From Neptunicella marina (lineage in GTDB: Bacteria; Pseudomonadota; Gammaproteobacteria; Enterobacterales; Alteromonadaceae): a DNA stretch of 64,000 nt. The stretch is from the NCBI RefSeq assembly GCF_014270035.1, contig NZ_JACNEP010000003.1, forward strand, positions 124,001 to 188,000, written 5' to 3'. Shown piece by piece: positions 29,386 through 38,135 of this stretch (its first letter is position 1; each line of letters opens with the position of its first letter). The notes below the pieces were generated by a model that saw only the letters and a program-made list of their open reading frames with translations, did no database searches and was not told the origin of the DNA. The translations under genes and the position numbers were made by a program.

Positions 29386-30852
29386 ATGAAAAAGGTTTTA
29401 ATATGGATTGCTTTATTGTTATTCGCGGCTATTACTGTGCTTGTTTTCAGAACGGCTTTTTATTTTAACAACAAGCAGTTTCAGGTTTCGGCAGCATTAT
29501 CACCGGTGCCGATTGAGCGCGGGGAGGTAGTTAAACATCTGTCTGATGTAATCAAAATTCCTACTATTTCTTATGACAGTCCCGAGCAGGTCGATTACTC
29601 GCAATTTTTAGCCTTGCATCAATATTTGCAGCAGACATTCCCGTTAGTGCACCAAAAGGCTACTGTTACAAAAGTTAACGACTATTCTCTGCTATTTGAA
29701 CTAAAAGGCAGTGATGCAACATTAAAACCTGCTTTGCTGATGGGGCATATGGATGTGGTGCCTGCCGATGAGCAAACCTTAAATCAGTGGCAGCATCCCC
29801 CATTCAGCGGTGCGATTGCCGGTAATGCGATTTGGGGACGTGGTGCGATTGACGATAAAGTCACTGTTATGGCAGTACTTGAAGCTACCGAAAAATTACT
29901 TGAGCAAGGCAAAACATTTAAACGTAGTTTATATCTGGCTTTTGGTCATGATGAAGAAGTAGGCGGTAAGCAAGGTGCTAAAGCTATAGCTGAGCACTTG
30001 AAACAACAAAATATCCAGTTCGAATATGTACTGGATGAAGGTGGTGCGGTGACTAAGGGGTTGATGAAAGGTGTTGCCCAACCGGTTGCTATGGTAGGCA
30101 TTGCCGAAAAAGGGTTTGTTAATTTTCGTTTAAGCGTTAAAAGCGAAGGCGGGCATTCATCACAGCCACCTAACCCTACAGCGGTGAGCATATTAAGTCA
30201 GGCGATTGTACAGGTACAAAACAGCCCCTTCGCCAGTGATTTGAATTTTATCCGGCAAACATTTGATTATGTCGGTTATTACACACCACTTAGCAGCCGA
30301 TTACCTATGGCTAATTTATGGTTATTTTCGCCGATCGTTGAAAAGGCCCTGTTAGCGAATCCCAGTACAGCTGCCAGTATTCATACCACGATAGCACCTA
30401 CTATGTTGCAAGGCAGTAGTAAATCGAACGTACTACCGTCATTGGCTACCGCGGTAGTGAATTTCCGTATTATGCCCGGCGATACTATTGCCTCTGTTGA
30501 GCAGCATATTCGAAATGCTATCGATGATCCCAGGGTAGAAATATCATCATTTATGGGCAATGAAGCGTCGAAAGTGAGTTCGACCAATAGCTTAGGATTT
30601 AAGTTGATTGAAAAAACAATCCGCCGTTTGGATGATAGTATTTTGGTTGCACCTTATTTAGTGCAAGGTGGCACAGATTCAAAGTATTTTTATGCACTTA
30701 GTGACAATGTTTACCGTTTTTTAATGGTCAGGCTCAATCAGGACACGATCAAACGTTTTCATGGCATTGATGAGCAGATACCCATTGACGACTATATGCA
30801 GGCGATACAGTTTTATTACGCATTAATTGAGCAAACCGTACAACCACAATAA
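29386..30852 (+). CDS. M20 family metallopeptidase (Gly-X carboxypeptidase-like)
   Basis: Two-zinc M20 peptidase of 488 residues. Residues about 4-22 form an N-terminal signal or membrane anchor, so it should act outside the cytosol. Metal and catalytic residues are visible: LMGHMDVVPAD, GRGAIDDKVTVM (bridging Asp), GHDEEVGG (catalytic Glu pair), LDEGGAV, and the late His in KRFHGIDEQIP. Length and arrangement resemble the CPS1/PM20D1 branch. It lies 12 bases before an isoaspartyl peptidase gene, suggesting joint peptide degradation. Confidence 0.88.
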   Translation: MKKVLIWIALLLFAAITVLVFRTAFYFNNKQFQVSAALSPVPIERGEVVKHLSDVIKIPTISYDSPEQVDYSQFLALHQYLQQTFPLVHQKATVTKVNDYSLLFELKGSDATLKPALLMGHMDVVPADEQTLNQWQHPPFSGAIAGNAIWGRGAIDDKVTVMAVLEATEKLLEQGKTFKRSLYLAFGHDEEVGGKQGAKAIAEHLKQQNIQFEYVLDEGGAVTKGLMKGVAQPVAMVGIAEKGFVNFRLSVKSEGGHSSQPPNPTAVSILSQAIVQVQNSPFASDLNFIRQTFDYVGYYTPLSSRLPMANLWLFSPIVEKALLANPSTAASIHTTIAPTMLQGSSKSNVLPSLATAVVNFRIMPGDTIASVEQHIRNAIDDPRVEISSFMGNEASKVSSTNSLGFKLIEKTIRRLDDSILVAPYLVQGGTDSKYFYALSDNVYRFLMVRLNQDTIKRFHGIDEQIPIDDYMQAIQFYYALIEQTVQPQ

Positions 30853-30864
30853 AAAGAGGTCAGA

Positions 30865-31866
30865 ATGAAAATTAAAACGCTCGCGCTGTTATTTGGTTTT
30901 TCCACTTTACCGGTTATGGCTGGCGATATCGCCATGGTTATCCATGGTGGAGCCGGCACAATTTTAAAATCAAAGTTAACGCCTGAAAAAGAGCGGGAGA
31001 TCCGTAGCAAACTCGAAGAATCCGTTAAAAAGGGTTATGCCGTTTTAAAAAACGGTGGCGCCAGTGTCGATGCGGTGATTGCCGCGATCCAAAATATGGA
31101 AGACTCGCCATTATTCAATGCGGGGCGTGGGGCTGTTTATACCTGGGATGCAGTGCATGAGTTAGATGCATCGATCATGGACGGAAAAACCCACAATGCC
31201 GGTGCGGTAGCGGGTGTTAGTCGAATCAAAAGCCCAATCGAAGCAGCCCGCACTGTGATGGATAAATCAGTACATGTGATGTTAAGTGGCAAAGGCGCAG
31301 AGCAGTTTGCCGAAAATCAAGGGCTGGAAATGGTCGATAACAGTTACTTTGATACTGAACGTCGTCGTAAAGCGCTGGATAAAGTGAAACAAGCATTAAT
31401 CAGTGAAGACCACGCCATGCAATTTACCCAGGCCATGACAGACTATAAATTTGGCACAGTGGGTGCGGTGGCATTAGATAAAGAGGGAAATCTGGCGGCT
31501 GGTACATCAACAGGAGGCATGACGGCCAAACGTTGGGGGCGAATTGGTGATTCACCCATTATTGGTGCGGGTACTTATGCGGATAACGGAAGTTGTGCGG
31601 TTAGCGCAACGGGCCATGGCGAGTACTTTATTCGATATCATGTCGCTGCTGACATATGCGCGCGAGTGAAATATCAGGGCAAAAATATTGTTGATGCCGG
31701 GGATGAGGTACTCAATAAAGAGCTAAAACAAGTTGGCGGGGATGGTGGTGTGATAATTATGGATAGCAAAGGCAATATTGCGACACCTTTTAATACGCCA
31801 GGTATGTACCGCGCCAGTGTTGATACCGATGGCAAGGTCACGGTAAAAATCTTTAATGACGAATAA
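30865..31866 (+). CDS. Isoaspartyl peptidase/L-asparaginase (Ntn hydrolase, IaaA-like)
   Basis: Threonine-type Ntn hydrolase of 333 residues that self-cleaves into two subunits and removes isoaspartyl residues. A signal peptide MKIKTLALLFGFSTLPVMA indicates a periplasmic enzyme. Nucleophile Thr198 lies in FGTVGAVALD; the substrate-binding stretch is AAGTSTGGMTAKRWGRIGDSPIIGAGTYAD. It follows the M20 peptidase by 12 bases with AGAGG as RBS, and a terminator follows. Confidence 0.92.
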   Translation: MKIKTLALLFGFSTLPVMAGDIAMVIHGGAGTILKSKLTPEKEREIRSKLEESVKKGYAVLKNGGASVDAVIAAIQNMEDSPLFNAGRGAVYTWDAVHELDASIMDGKTHNAGAVAGVSRIKSPIEAARTVMDKSVHVMLSGKGAEQFAENQGLEMVDNSYFDTERRRKALDKVKQALISEDHAMQFTQAMTDYKFGTVGAVALDKEGNLAAGTSTGGMTAKRWGRIGDSPIIGAGTYADNGSCAVSATGHGEYFIRYHVAADICARVKYQGKNIVDAGDEVLNKELKQVGGDGGVIIMDSKGNIATPFNTPGMYRASVDTDGKVTVKIFNDE

Positions 31867-31895
31867 CGGCAAAGATTAGGTTATCGGGCAAACAA

Positions 31896-31922
31896 AAAGG
31901 CGCGAAAAATTCGCGCCTTTAT
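31896..31922 (+). terminator. Rho-independent terminator after the isoaspartyl peptidase gene
   Basis: AAAGGCGCGAA, three-base loop, TTCGCGCCTTT: an 11-bp stem; A- and T-runs on both sides suggest it works in both directions (the small gene on the other strand ends just beyond). Confidence 0.85.
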
Positions 31923-31941
31923 TCACTGATAGATGCGGTGA

Positions 31942-32112
31942 TTAACGCGATGCGGATTTTTTAATAAATGTCAGGCCGGTCAAAGCCAAAACAGCAGACG
32001 CTACGTACATCAGTGGTTGATTGATTAAGGTAGCACTAGCGGTAATAAAGGTTGCACTTATCATGAATAACCATCCGGCAACGGCGGGTTTACATTGGGT
32101 GACCCGTTTCAT
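31942..32112 (-). CDS. Small predicted membrane protein (56 residues)
   Basis: Short frame of 56 codons plus stop. ATG at 32110-32112 is preceded by a strong AAGGAG seven bases upstream. The peptide begins MKRVTQCKPAVAGW, has two hydrophobic stretches (about residues 11-27 and 35-49, split by NQPLM) and ends in KKSASR, so a two-helix inner-membrane hairpin is likely. The RBS, the basic ends and the space it fills between two transcription units support a real gene. I do not recognise it. The hemolysin-III-like gene upstream is on the same strand, 63 bases away. Confidence 0.72.
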   Translation of the reverse strand: MKRVTQCKPAVAGWLFMISATFITASATLINQPLMYVASAVLALTGLTFIKKSASR

Positions 32113-32175
32113 ATTTTCTCCTTTTTAGTACCAGTTAAATAAAGTGTTAAATCGAAAAAATAGCCCAACACTTGT

Positions 32176-32814
32176 TTATATCACGTAATAAAAAATGGCG
32201 AAGTAATGGCAACTACATCCTGCCAAAACAAAAACATGCCAAATGGCATGTGTATATTTATAACGCTTGGCAATGTAGAAGATAACACCAATGCTAAAGC
32301 ATAATCCACCCAACACCAGCAACCACATACCTGCGCCGGGTAATGCCTGATATAGCGGATAAATCAGCAATATCGCAAACCAGCCCATCACCAGATATGT
32401 TAGTACTGACAATTTGGGAAAGCGATGTTTGGCGATCCACTTAAATGCAACACCTGCAATGGCTAGTGACCAAATAATGACAGTAGCTGTAATGCCGAGC
32501 CAGCCGCCAATACTGAGCAATAAGAAGGGCGTATTGGTGCCCGCTATCAATAAATAAATAGCACTGTGATCAACCAGCTTTAACCAGGATTTAGCTTTAT
32601 CTGATTGGATTGCGTGGTAAAGCGTCGAGGCTAAAAACATCAGAATTAATGAGGCGCCATAAATTGCCGACGCTGTTACTGCTTTGGCTGAGTCTGCATT
32701 TATTAGTAAATAGACCAGTCCAACTATGGCAATTACCAAACCTATGCCATGACTTAAGCTGTTGAGCCACTCTTCCAGAACAGAATAAGAGCGCGCAATC
32801 ACTGATTTATTCAT
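32176..32814 (-). CDS. Hemolysin III family (PAQR-like) membrane protein
   Basis: Seven-helix membrane protein of 212 residues in the YqfA/HlyIII family. The blocks EEWLNSLSHGIG, ASTLYHAIQSDKAKSWLKLVDHSAIYLLIAGTNTPFLL and HAIWHVFVLAGCSCHYFAIF hold the conserved His/Asp/Ser metal-site pattern of PAQR proteins. E. coli YqfA has no settled function; the name hemolysin is historical. An AGTGTACACT palindrome at 32871-32880 lies in its upstream region. Confidence 0.88.
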   Translation of the reverse strand: MNKSVIARSYSVLEEWLNSLSHGIGLVIAIVGLVYLLINADSAKAVTASAIYGASLILMFLASTLYHAIQSDKAKSWLKLVDHSAIYLLIAGTNTPFLLLSIGGWLGITATVIIWSLAIAGVAFKWIAKHRFPKLSVLTYLVMGWFAILLIYPLYQALPGAGMWLLVLGGLCFSIGVIFYIAKRYKYTHAIWHVFVLAGCSCHYFAIFYYVI

Positions 32815-33107
32815 AAAGCTAAACCATTAATATTGATTAATCAGAGTATATATTAGTAATTCAGCGTACAAGTGTACACTAAAAGATCGCGAATTCCACA
32901 GGTCATTGAAATGCCTGACAAAGTTGCTCAATTCTCCAGGTCCTGTCTTGACATTACATCGTAAAAATCAGTTAAGTTTGATATGATTGAAATCGCTCAA
33001 TCCCTCGCCAAATAAGGGATGTATAAAAGGTGGGAGAGGAAAAATAAAGCTGCCCAACAGTGTTGTAAATTATTCGAGAACTTATCCGCTTTTACGGCTT
33101 TTTTCCC
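32815..33107. other. Region upstream of the dcw promoter
   Basis: No credible gene. Contains TGATTAATCA at 32834-32843 and a perfect AGTGTACACT palindrome at 32871-32880, both nearer to the hemolysin-III-like gene than to mraZ, and further sequence up to the dcw promoter. Confidence 0.4.
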
Positions 33108-33137
33108 TTGACAGGGTATCCCGGTGGTACCTAAACT
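33108..33137 (+). promoter_or_regulatory. Promoter of the dcw cluster (Pmra)
   Basis: TTGACA at 33108-33113 and TAAACT at 33132-33137, 18 bases apart, 59 bases before mraZ. The MraZ boxes begin about seven bases after the -10 box. Confidence 0.75.
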
Positions 33138-33144
33138 GTGAATT

Positions 33145-33169
33145 GTGGGTAAAAGTGGTAGAAAGTGGA
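33145..33169 (+). promoter_or_regulatory. MraZ operator: three GTGGN boxes
   Basis: GTGGG (33145), GTGGT (33155) and GTGGA (33165) occur at exact 10-base steps, one helical turn each. MraZ rings bind GTGG(A/T/G) repeats spaced by five bases upstream of their own gene, so this is the expected autoregulatory site. Confidence 0.85.
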
Positions 33170-33195
33170 TCAAATAATTTCAAAAGGCGAGGGCA

Positions 33196-33654
33196 ATGTT
33201 CCGCAGCGCTAACGCGATCAATCTGGATGTGAAAGGACGGTTAACGATCCCAACCCGGTATCGTCAGACACTGCTGGATGATTGTCAGGGACAATTGGTA
33301 TGCACCATCGACATCAAACAACCTTGTCTACTGCTTTACCCACTCCCCGAATGGGAAGAAATAGAAATTAAACTGAGCCGCCTGTCCAGCATGAATCCGG
33401 ATGAACGTCGTTTACAGCGTTTACTGTTGGGTTATGCCACCGAAGGTGAAATGGACAAAAATGGCCGTTTTCTGTTATCCGCTCCGTTACGACAACACGC
33501 TACTCTCGATAAACAAGTGATGCTGGTAGGTCAGATGAATAAATTTGAGATCTGGTCGACCGAAGCGTGGGAGAAACAAATTGCAGAAGACAAGCTAAAA
33601 GAGCAAATGGCGGATTACGAACCCAGTGAACGATTGCAGGATTTTTCATATTAA
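33196..33654 (+). CDS. mraZ: Transcriptional regulator MraZ
   Basis: AbrB-like ring-forming DNA-binding protein of 152 residues that represses the dcw cluster. Two SpoVT/AbrB-type halves each carry the DxKGR motif: [16 protein letters not shown] and [16 protein letters not shown]. The Arg and Gly of those motifs contact GTGG boxes. First gene of the cluster; stop codon directly followed by rsmH. Confidence 0.97.
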   Translation: MFRSANAINLDVKGRLTIPTRYRQTLLDDCQGQLVCTIDIKQPCLLLYPLPEWEEIEIKLSRLSSMNPDERRLQRLLLGYATEGEMDKNGRFLLSAPLRQHATLDKQVMLVGQMNKFEIWSTEAWEKQIAEDKLKEQMADYEPSERLQDFSY

Positions 33655-34593
33655 ATGAGCGGCGAATTTGCCCACCAATCGGTGCTATTAGAAGAGTCGT
33701 TAGAGGCTCTTAATATCAGGGCAGACGGCACCTACCTTGACGCGACATTTGGTCGGGGAGGACATTCGCGTGCCATTCTCAACAAACTCAATTCAAAGGG
33801 GCGTTTATACGCCATCGATCGCGATCCACAAGCGATAGCTACCGGGCGTCAGCTGGAACAACAAGACCCTCGCTTTACTCTGTTCCACAGTCCATTTTCG
33901 GCTCTTGAATCCCTTACCCACAATCATGGAATTCAAGGGCAAATAGACGGGATTTTAATGGATCTCGGCGTATCATCACCACAGCTGGACGATGCATCAC
34001 GTGGTTTCAGTTTTTTGCGTGATGGGCCGTTAGATATGCGCATGGATACCACGCGTGGTGTGAGTGCCGCTGAATGGTTACAACATGCCGATGAGCAGGA
34101 TATTGCTCAGGTGATTAAAGAATTCGGTGAAGAGAAATTTGGCAAGCGCATTGCTCATGCCATTGTTAACAGCCGTGATGAACACCCTCTTACCACTACT
34201 CATCAGCTCGCCGCATTAATTGATGAAGCTGTTCCGGTAAAGGATAAATATAAACATCCCGCAACCCGCGCATTTCAGGGTATTCGTATTTATATCAACA
34301 GTGAACTGGACGAAGTGCGCGATGGCCTCAAGGGGGCATTGGCTGCTCTTTGTTCTGGTGGCCGTTTAGCGGTTATCAGCTTCCATTCGCTGGAAGATCG
34401 CATGGTAAAACGCTTTATGCGTGAACAAAGCCGTGGTACGCAATTTCCTGCGGGTTTGCCTGTTACCGACAGTCAGATAGATGCCGGTAAAGCCATGAAA
34501 CTTATTGGTAAAGCAATTAAGCCCAGCCAGCAGGAAATCGACGTTAATCCGCGTTCCCGTTCCTCGGTTTTACGTATTGCGGAGAAGCTATGA
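33655..34593 (+). CDS. rsmH: 16S rRNA (cytosine(1402)-N4)-methyltransferase RsmH
   Basis: S-adenosylmethionine-dependent enzyme acting on the same nucleotide, C1402, that RsmI (15286-16122) modifies on its ribose. 312 residues with [13 protein letters not shown], the SAM loop [29 protein letters not shown] and [13 protein letters not shown]. The ATG starts one base after the mraZ stop; the end overlaps ftsL by four bases (ATGA). Confidence 0.98.
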   Translation: MSGEFAHQSVLLEESLEALNIRADGTYLDATFGRGGHSRAILNKLNSKGRLYAIDRDPQAIATGRQLEQQDPRFTLFHSPFSALESLTHNHGIQGQIDGILMDLGVSSPQLDDASRGFSFLRDGPLDMRMDTTRGVSAAEWLQHADEQDIAQVIKEFGEEKFGKRIAHAIVNSRDEHPLTTTHQLAALIDEAVPVKDKYKHPATRAFQGIRIYINSELDEVRDGLKGALAALCSGGRLAVISFHSLEDRMVKRFMREQSRGTQFPAGLPVTDSQIDAGKAMKLIGKAIKPSQQEIDVNPRSRSSVLRIAEKL

Positions 34594-34910
34594 GTAAATC
34601 CGCCAAACGCATTAATTTAGCCTCTTTAATCGGCATGGATCTCCTACATCATCCATTCCGAATTTTGTTATTTGTACTGGTTATATTAAGTGCGGCTGGC
34701 GTAGTGTTAAGTACTCACCATAATCGTCAACTGGCGATTGTACTCGAGTCTTTGATGCAGGAACGTGACCAGCTGGATGTGGAGTGGCGTCACCTGATTC
34801 TGGAACAGTCAGTACTGACCGAACACAATCGCATTGAAACCATTGTTAGCAAAAAGCTCGATATGCAACGTCCTGACCCGGACAAAGAAATTGTGGTGAG
34901 GGTCAGATGA
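34590..34910 (+). CDS. ftsL: Cell division protein FtsL
   Basis: Bitopic divisome protein of 106 residues: short cytosolic N-terminus, one membrane helix at about 22-42 ([20 protein letters not shown]), then a periplasmic leucine-zipper-like coil ([29 protein letters not shown]) and the family ending. Forms FtsQLB and helps activate FtsWI. Overlaps both neighbours by four bases. Confidence 0.95.
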   Translation: MSKSAKRINLASLIGMDLLHHPFRILLFVLVILSAAGVVLSTHHNRQLAIVLESLMQERDQLDVEWRHLILEQSVLTEHNRIETIVSKKLDMQRPDPDKEIVVRVR

Positions 34911-36655
34911 ATTCACGAGTGAATACAAAACAGGCCAAAGGCAATATCCAGCCACGTTTTCTGCACTGGCGTTTTATGGTGGTGATGTCGGTGGTGATTC
35001 TGGTGTTTGTTGGATTGGCTGCGCGCGCTGCTTTTATTCAGGTAATTGCACCGGATCAGTTAATTGAACAAGGTGATAATCGTACCTTACGTACCCGAAC
35101 CAGTGCGGTGCATCGCGGTATGATAACTGACCGCAACGGCGAGGAACTGGCGGTGAGTGTTCCGGTGCAGGCAGTATGGGCTGACCCTAAAATTATACTG
35201 GAAAAACATGCACTCGACGATGTGCGACGATGGCACGCTTTGGCCGAAGTGCTCGGTGAAGACGCTGATAAAATTATGCATAACGTAGCCGACAAAGACC
35301 GTCGGTTTGTTTACATTCAGCGCCAGGTAACACCAGCCATGGCTGAATACGTGGATAAACTGGATATTCCCGGGGTGTATTTACGTCGTGAGTCTCGTCG
35401 TTATTATCCAACCGGTGAAGTGTCTGCACAGCTGATCGGTTTTACTAACATTGACGATGTGGGTATCGAAGGCATTGAGCGTTTGTTTGAGGAACGCTTA
35501 AATGGTACACCCGATACCCGTCGTATTCGCCGTGACGGTAAAGGTCGTCAGGTTGAAATACTGGCTGAACATCAGGGCGAACGCTCCAAAGATTTACAAC
35601 TGACTATCGACCAGCGTATTCAGGCGCTGGCTTACCGCGAAATTAAAACCGCTATTCAGCAATATGATGCGGCCGCCGCCTCTGCCGTGGTAGTTGATGT
35701 GAATACCGGTGAAATTTTAGCGATGGTTAATGGTCCCTCGTTTAATCCCAATAATCGCCGTGGAGTCACAGCTCACCGTATTCGCAACCGTGCGATTACC
35801 GATGCCTATGAGCCAGGCTCTGTGGTTAAACCTGTTGCGGTTTTGAGTGCGCTGGAGTTTGGTAGTGCAGATTTGGATACTGTGATTGATACCAATCCCG
35901 GCTGGATGCGTTTAGGTGGTGCCATTGTTAAAGACGGACACAATTATGGCAAGCTAACGCTGGAAGGTATTATTAAGCATTCCAGTAATATGGGCACATC
36001 CAAGTTAGCCTTATCTGTGCCTAAAAACTACCTCATCGACATGTATTACGAAATGGGACTGGTAGGTGATACCGGCACCAATTTAATTGGTGAAAGCAGC
36101 GGTATTTTCCATGATCGCAGTCGCTGGTCGGAACATGAACTGGCCACACTATCTTTCGGATATAACCTCACAGTGACGCCGGTGCAAATCGCACGTATGT
36201 ACAGCATTATTGGTAGTGGCGGTATCAAACGTCCGTTAAGCATTATCAAGGGGGATATCCCGGCAGGTGAGCGGGTATTAACCGAAAAATCCGCGCGTGC
36301 GGTGACTGCCATGATGGAACATGTACTGGATGATGATGGTACTGCACCAAAAGCGCAGGTAAACGGTTATCGAGTTGCCGGTAAAACCGGTACCAGCCGT
36401 AAAGCCATTGCCGGTGGTTATGGTGAAGAATACGTAAACTTTTTTGCTGGTATTGCACCGGTTTCAAATCCGCAGGTTGCCGTTGTTGTGTTAATCGATG
36501 AGCCCGGTGGAGACTTGTATTACGGCGGTTTAACTGCTGCCCCCGTGTTTTCAAAGATAATGTCCGGCACTTTGCAAATGTTGAATATTGCACCGGATGA
36601 CAAACCGGTTTCTTCCCTTGTTGCTTACCATGGGGAGATATCTAATGCCGGTTAA
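34907..36655 (+). CDS. ftsI: Peptidoglycan transpeptidase FtsI (PBP3)
   Basis: Septal class-B penicillin-binding protein, 582 residues. One N-terminal membrane helix at about 24-44, pedestal domain, then the transpeptidase domain with the active serine in EPGSVVKPV (SxxK), SSN (HSSNMGTSKLAL) and KTG (KTGTSRK). C-terminal residues extend past the domain as in E. coli, where the tail is trimmed. Overlaps ftsL by four and murE by 11 bases. Confidence 0.98.
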   Translation: MNSRVNTKQAKGNIQPRFLHWRFMVVMSVVILVFVGLAARAAFIQVIAPDQLIEQGDNRTLRTRTSAVHRGMITDRNGEELAVSVPVQAVWADPKIILEKHALDDVRRWHALAEVLGEDADKIMHNVADKDRRFVYIQRQVTPAMAEYVDKLDIPGVYLRRESRRYYPTGEVSAQLIGFTNIDDVGIEGIERLFEERLNGTPDTRRIRRDGKGRQVEILAEHQGERSKDLQLTIDQRIQALAYREIKTAIQQYDAAAASAVVVDVNTGEILAMVNGPSFNPNNRRGVTAHRIRNRAITDAYEPGSVVKPVAVLSALEFGSADLDTVIDTNPGWMRLGGAIVKDGHNYGKLTLEGIIKHSSNMGTSKLALSVPKNYLIDMYYEMGLVGDTGTNLIGESSGIFHDRSRWSEHELATLSFGYNLTVTPVQIARMYSIIGSGGIKRPLSIIKGDIPAGERVLTEKSARAVTAMMEHVLDDDGTAPKAQVNGYRVAGKTGTSRKAIAGGYGEEYVNFFAGIAPVSNPQVAVVVLIDEPGGDLYYGGLTAAPVFSKIMSGTLQMLNIAPDDKPVSSLVAYHGEISNAG

Positions 36656-38135
36656 TTTAATGACATTGCTTAAGCCCTTTGGTATCGAAGCGCCATTAAT
36701 CGAAATTGGTGAACTGGTATTAGACAGCCGCAAAGTCAAACCCAATAGCGTGTTTACTGCGGTAATTGGTCATGATCTTGATGGGCGTGATTTTATTCCG
36801 CAAGCCGTTAGTCTTGGGGCTCGTGTGGTGTTGTCTGAAACGGAAAATGTGCATGAACACGGTCAGATAAGTATGCGTGAACACACGGTCATCGTTGATT
36901 TTTATCAATTAAATCAGCAACTGAACGCGTTAAGTGCTTTGTATTACGACTATCCGGCAACAAAACTGGACGTGATTGCGGTTACCGGCACCAATGGCAA
37001 AACCTCCACTGCCCAGCTTTGTGCGCAAATTAGCCAGTTAACCGGACATAAAGCCGGTACTTTGGGCACATTAGGTACTGGATTAATCAACCAGTTGATA
37101 CCCAATATCAACACCACGCCTGATCCCATTAGTATTCATAAAGTACTGGAAGAAATGCGTTTGCAGGGTGCCAAAACCGTTGCGCTGGAAGCCTCATCTC
37201 ATGCATTGGTACAAAAGCGTTTAGCTGCGCTTAAAACCGATGTGGCAATTTTCACTAATCTTACACGTGATCACCTCGATTATCACGGCACCATGGCTAA
37301 TTACGGCGCGGCTAAGCGTTCATTGCTAAATCAGCAAGGGCTGCGTTTTGCCGTGATCAACCAACAGGATATGCAGGCTGAACTTTGGTTGCAGGACTGT
37401 CCGTCGACTGTTCAGGCGGTGATGTATGGCTTTGAATTAGTCCACTATCCCGATTTACCTTATTGCATTGCCAGCAGTGTGGAGTATTTACCTCACGGCA
37501 CTCTGATTGAAATAGATTCCAGCTGGGGGCAAGCCACTATTGAAACAGCCTTATTGGGTAACTTCAATGTGCAGAATTTACTTGCGGCTATCACTGCACA
37601 GTTATGCTTGGGGACAAGTTTGCACGATATTGCGGCGATTGCATCTCAACTGACACCTATTGCTGGCCGAATGGAAATATTTAAAGCCAAAGGAAAAGCT
37701 GCGTTAGTGGTTGATTACGCCCATACGTCCGACGCCCTGGAACAAGCCCTGGTTTCACTGCGTCACCATTGCAATGGCCAGTTGTGGTGTATGTTTGGCT
37801 GTGGTGGTGACCGTGACAAAGGCAAACGTCCACAAATGGGCGATATTGCCGAGCGTTTCGCTGACAAAGTTCTGGTAACCAATGATAACAGCCGTTCCGA
37901 ATCACCTGAACAGATCGCACAGGATATTTTAGCCGGTTGCCAACGTCCTGACTTAATTGAGGTTGAGTTGGATCGCGCAACAGCTATCCGCAATATGTTA
38001 AGTAAAGCCAGCGAACAAGATCTTATTTTAGTGGCAGGTAAAGGCCATGAAGATTATCAAATCATAGGTAACCAAAGATTGCCGTATAACGAAAGACACT
38101 ACATACAACAATTATTAGAGGGGATGGAGCAATGA
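36645..38135 (+). CDS. murE: UDP-MurNAc-L-Ala-D-Glu:meso-diaminopimelate ligase
   Basis: Adds meso-diaminopimelate to the peptidoglycan precursor. 496 residues. ATP loop GTNGKTSTAQ, the central block HTSDALEQAL and GCGGDRDKGKRP. The amino-acid-selecting motif usually DNPR reads DNSR (TNDNSRSESP): the Arg that contacts DAP is kept, the Pro is replaced. I start at ATG 36645, seven bases after GGGGAG. Longer frames extend into ftsI. Confidence 0.97.
   Translation: MPVNLMTLLKPFGIEAPLIEIGELVLDSRKVKPNSVFTAVIGHDLDGRDFIPQAVSLGARVVLSETENVHEHGQISMREHTVIVDFYQLNQQLNALSALYYDYPATKLDVIAVTGTNGKTSTAQLCAQISQLTGHKAGTLGTLGTGLINQLIPNINTTPDPISIHKVLEEMRLQGAKTVALEASSHALVQKRLAALKTDVAIFTNLTRDHLDYHGTMANYGAAKRSLLNQQGLRFAVINQQDMQAELWLQDCPSTVQAVMYGFELVHYPDLPYCIASSVEYLPHGTLIEIDSSWGQATIETALLGNFNVQNLLAAITAQLCLGTSLHDIAAIASQLTPIAGRMEIFKAKGKAALVVDYAHTSDALEQALVSLRHHCNGQLWCMFGCGGDRDKGKRPQMGDIAERFADKVLVTNDNSRSESPEQIAQDILAGCQRPDLIEVELDRATAIRNMLSKASEQDLILVAGKGHEDYQIIGNQRLPYNERHYIQQLLEGMEQ

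Noticed and set aside
32987-33232. 81-codon frame covering the dcw promoter
   Set aside because: Spans the promoter and MraZ boxes and overlaps mraZ in another frame.
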